64,000 bases of DNA. It comes from Mycobacterium sp. M26. Lineage in GTDB: Bacteria > Actinomycetota > Actinomycetes > Mycobacteriales > Mycobacteriaceae. The number at the start of each line of letters is the position of its first letter. Position 1 is the first letter of the stretch. The position numbers and the translations under genes are program-made. Below are positions 63,263 to 64,000 of the stretch, one piece after another. A model generated the notes under the pieces. That model saw only the letters and a program-made list of their open reading frames with translations, was not told the DNA's origin and did no database searches. The stretch is taken from assembly GCF_001494595.1 (NCBI RefSeq), contig NZ_LN929907.1, forward strand, positions 625,468 to 689,467. Direction: 5' to 3'.

Positions 63263-64000
63263 GTGTCTGTGTTCGTTGACGTGACCCCTGATGAGGGGGC
63301 CCGGCCGGCCGCTGCTGAACAGCAGTCCTCGGCCAGGTGGCGGGGTGTGGCCAAGCGGGCCGGGCTGCCACTGCTCTCGGTGCTGGTGTTCTTCCTGGTC
63401 TGGCAACTCGCCGCGGCCAGCGAGATCTGGAACCAGACGTTCGTCCCGTACCCCAGCACGGTGTGGCACGCCTTCATCGACGTCTCCACCACGCACGACG
63501 GCGTCCGGGGCTATGCGGGCTACCTGCTGTGGGAACACCTCTATATGACCCTGCGCCGGGTGTTCGTCGGCGTGGTCATCGGTGTCGCGGTCGGTGTCCT
63601 GCTCGGTCTGGCCATGGGCTCGATCCCGTGGGTGCGCAGTGTGCTCGAACCGTGGCTGACCTTCCTGCGGGCCCTGCCCCCACTGGCGTACTTCTTCCTG
63701 CTCGTCATCTGGCTCGGCATCGACGAGGCACCCAAGATCACTCTGCTGGCTCTGGCCGCGCTGCCGCCGGCCGCCGTCGCCACCACCGCGGCCGTGGTGG
63801 CCGTGCCGGTCAGCCTGGTCGAAGCCGCACGCGCGCTCGGTGCGTCACGACGTGATGTGGTGCGCGACATCGTCATTCCATCGGCGCTGCCCGAAACGTT
63901 CACCGGCATCCGCCTCGCGGTCGGCATGGCCTACTCGTCGGTGGTCGCCGCCGAGTTGTTCAACGGCATTCCCGGTATCGGCGGCCTGGTCAAGGACGCC
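63263..64000 (+). CDS. TauC/SsuC-type ABC transporter permease (partial)
   Basis: The frame is open from GTG 63263 to the end of the window (246 codons) and lacks its 3' end. In-frame GTGs at 63269 and 63281 are other starts. After a soluble N-terminus it has membrane helices and the permease EAA loop EAARALGASRRDVV, as in the taurine/sulfonate/nitrate importers (BPD_transp_1). It would pass the substrate taken up by a binding protein not seen here; the ATPase and binding protein should lie beyond 64000. Sulfonate, nitrate and riboflavin-precursor transport are all possible. Confidence 0.85.
   Translation, partial: MSVFVDVTPDEGARPAAAEQQSSARWRGVAKRAGLPLLSVLVFFLVWQLAAASEIWNQTFVPYPSTVWHAFIDVSTTHDGVRGYAGYLLWEHLYMTLRRVFVGVVIGVAVGVLLGLAMGSIPWVRSVLEPWLTFLRALPPLAYFFLLVIWLGIDEAPKITLLALAALPPAAVATTAAVVAVPVSLVEAARALGASRRDVVRDIVIPSALPETFTGIRLAVGMAYSSVVAAELFNGIPGIGGLVKDA

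Overview
The window is high-GC, gene-dense actinobacterial DNA and almost certainly chromosomal sequence from a Mycobacterium/Mycolicibacterium-type organism. From 22 to 59 kb it carries, in order, the counterparts of the M. tuberculosis Rv0135c-Rv0157 neighbourhood: a TetR regulator, cyp138, msrA, an NTF2-like protein, an epimerase, DUF427, a DNA glycosylase, a ClC channel, TetR, a SAM methyltransferase, an aldehyde dehydrogenase, an SDR, ptbB, fadE2 and the pnt transhydrogenase genes. Identities are read from motifs and remembered family sequences; no search was run. No rRNA, tRNA, CRISPR array, insertion sequence or prophage gene was seen.

0-22 kb. The end of an MgtE-N-like protein is coupled to an atypical NRAMP transporter. 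Then come a secreted beta-propeller protein, an enoyl-CoA hydratase broken by one in-frame TAG, an SDR, a GNAT acetyltransferase, a DUF4185 protein, glgX, a small conserved protein and a HAD phosphatase. A TetR gene lies divergent from a flavin/2Fe-2S reductase plus acyl desaturase pair, with palindromes in the shared promoter. On the minus strand, URC1 (GTP cyclohydrolase II-like), URC4 (DUF1688) and upp form a tight uracil-catabolism cluster downstream of a zinc alcohol dehydrogenase frameshifted by a 71-bp tandem duplication.

22-31 kb. A TetR/cyp138 divergent pair has two matching operators. A fused MsrB-MsrA follows, then an NTF2-like/epimerase pair behind a perfect KstR-type box, a cupredoxin lipoprotein, an L,D-transpeptidase, an FAD oxidoreductase, DUF427, an AlkA-like glycosylase and dps with a SigF-type promoter.

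31-50 kb. A bicupin oxalate-decarboxylase-like gene and a ClC channel are followed by a block that interrupts the tuberculosis-like order. Its first part is a sulfide detoxification operon (TauE/TSUP, CstR, CstB-like persulfide dioxygenase-rhodanese, SQR) behind three evenly spaced CstR-type operators. Its second part is a fructose PTS (ptsI, fruR, fruK, fruA, ptsH) in which fruA is frameshifted by a 134-bp tandem duplication. Pirin, a FUSC-like membrane protein, a small membrane protein with a TetR gene, and an aldehyde dehydrogenase complete it.

50-64 kb. TetR, a methyltransferase, an SDR, a dehalogenase-like HAD protein, an EamA exporter, pntB, a single-ORF pntA, DUF456, ptbB and fadE2 follow. 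Next is a cluster of three short exported proteins (one of 59 residues) beside a NarL-type two-component system. The window closes with a thioesterase and the start of a TauC/SsuC-type ABC permease.

Three reading frames are broken. The two tandem duplications look alike (near-exact, one mismatch each, near the left edge of the right-hand copy), so mis-joined contigs are a serious alternative to real mutations.
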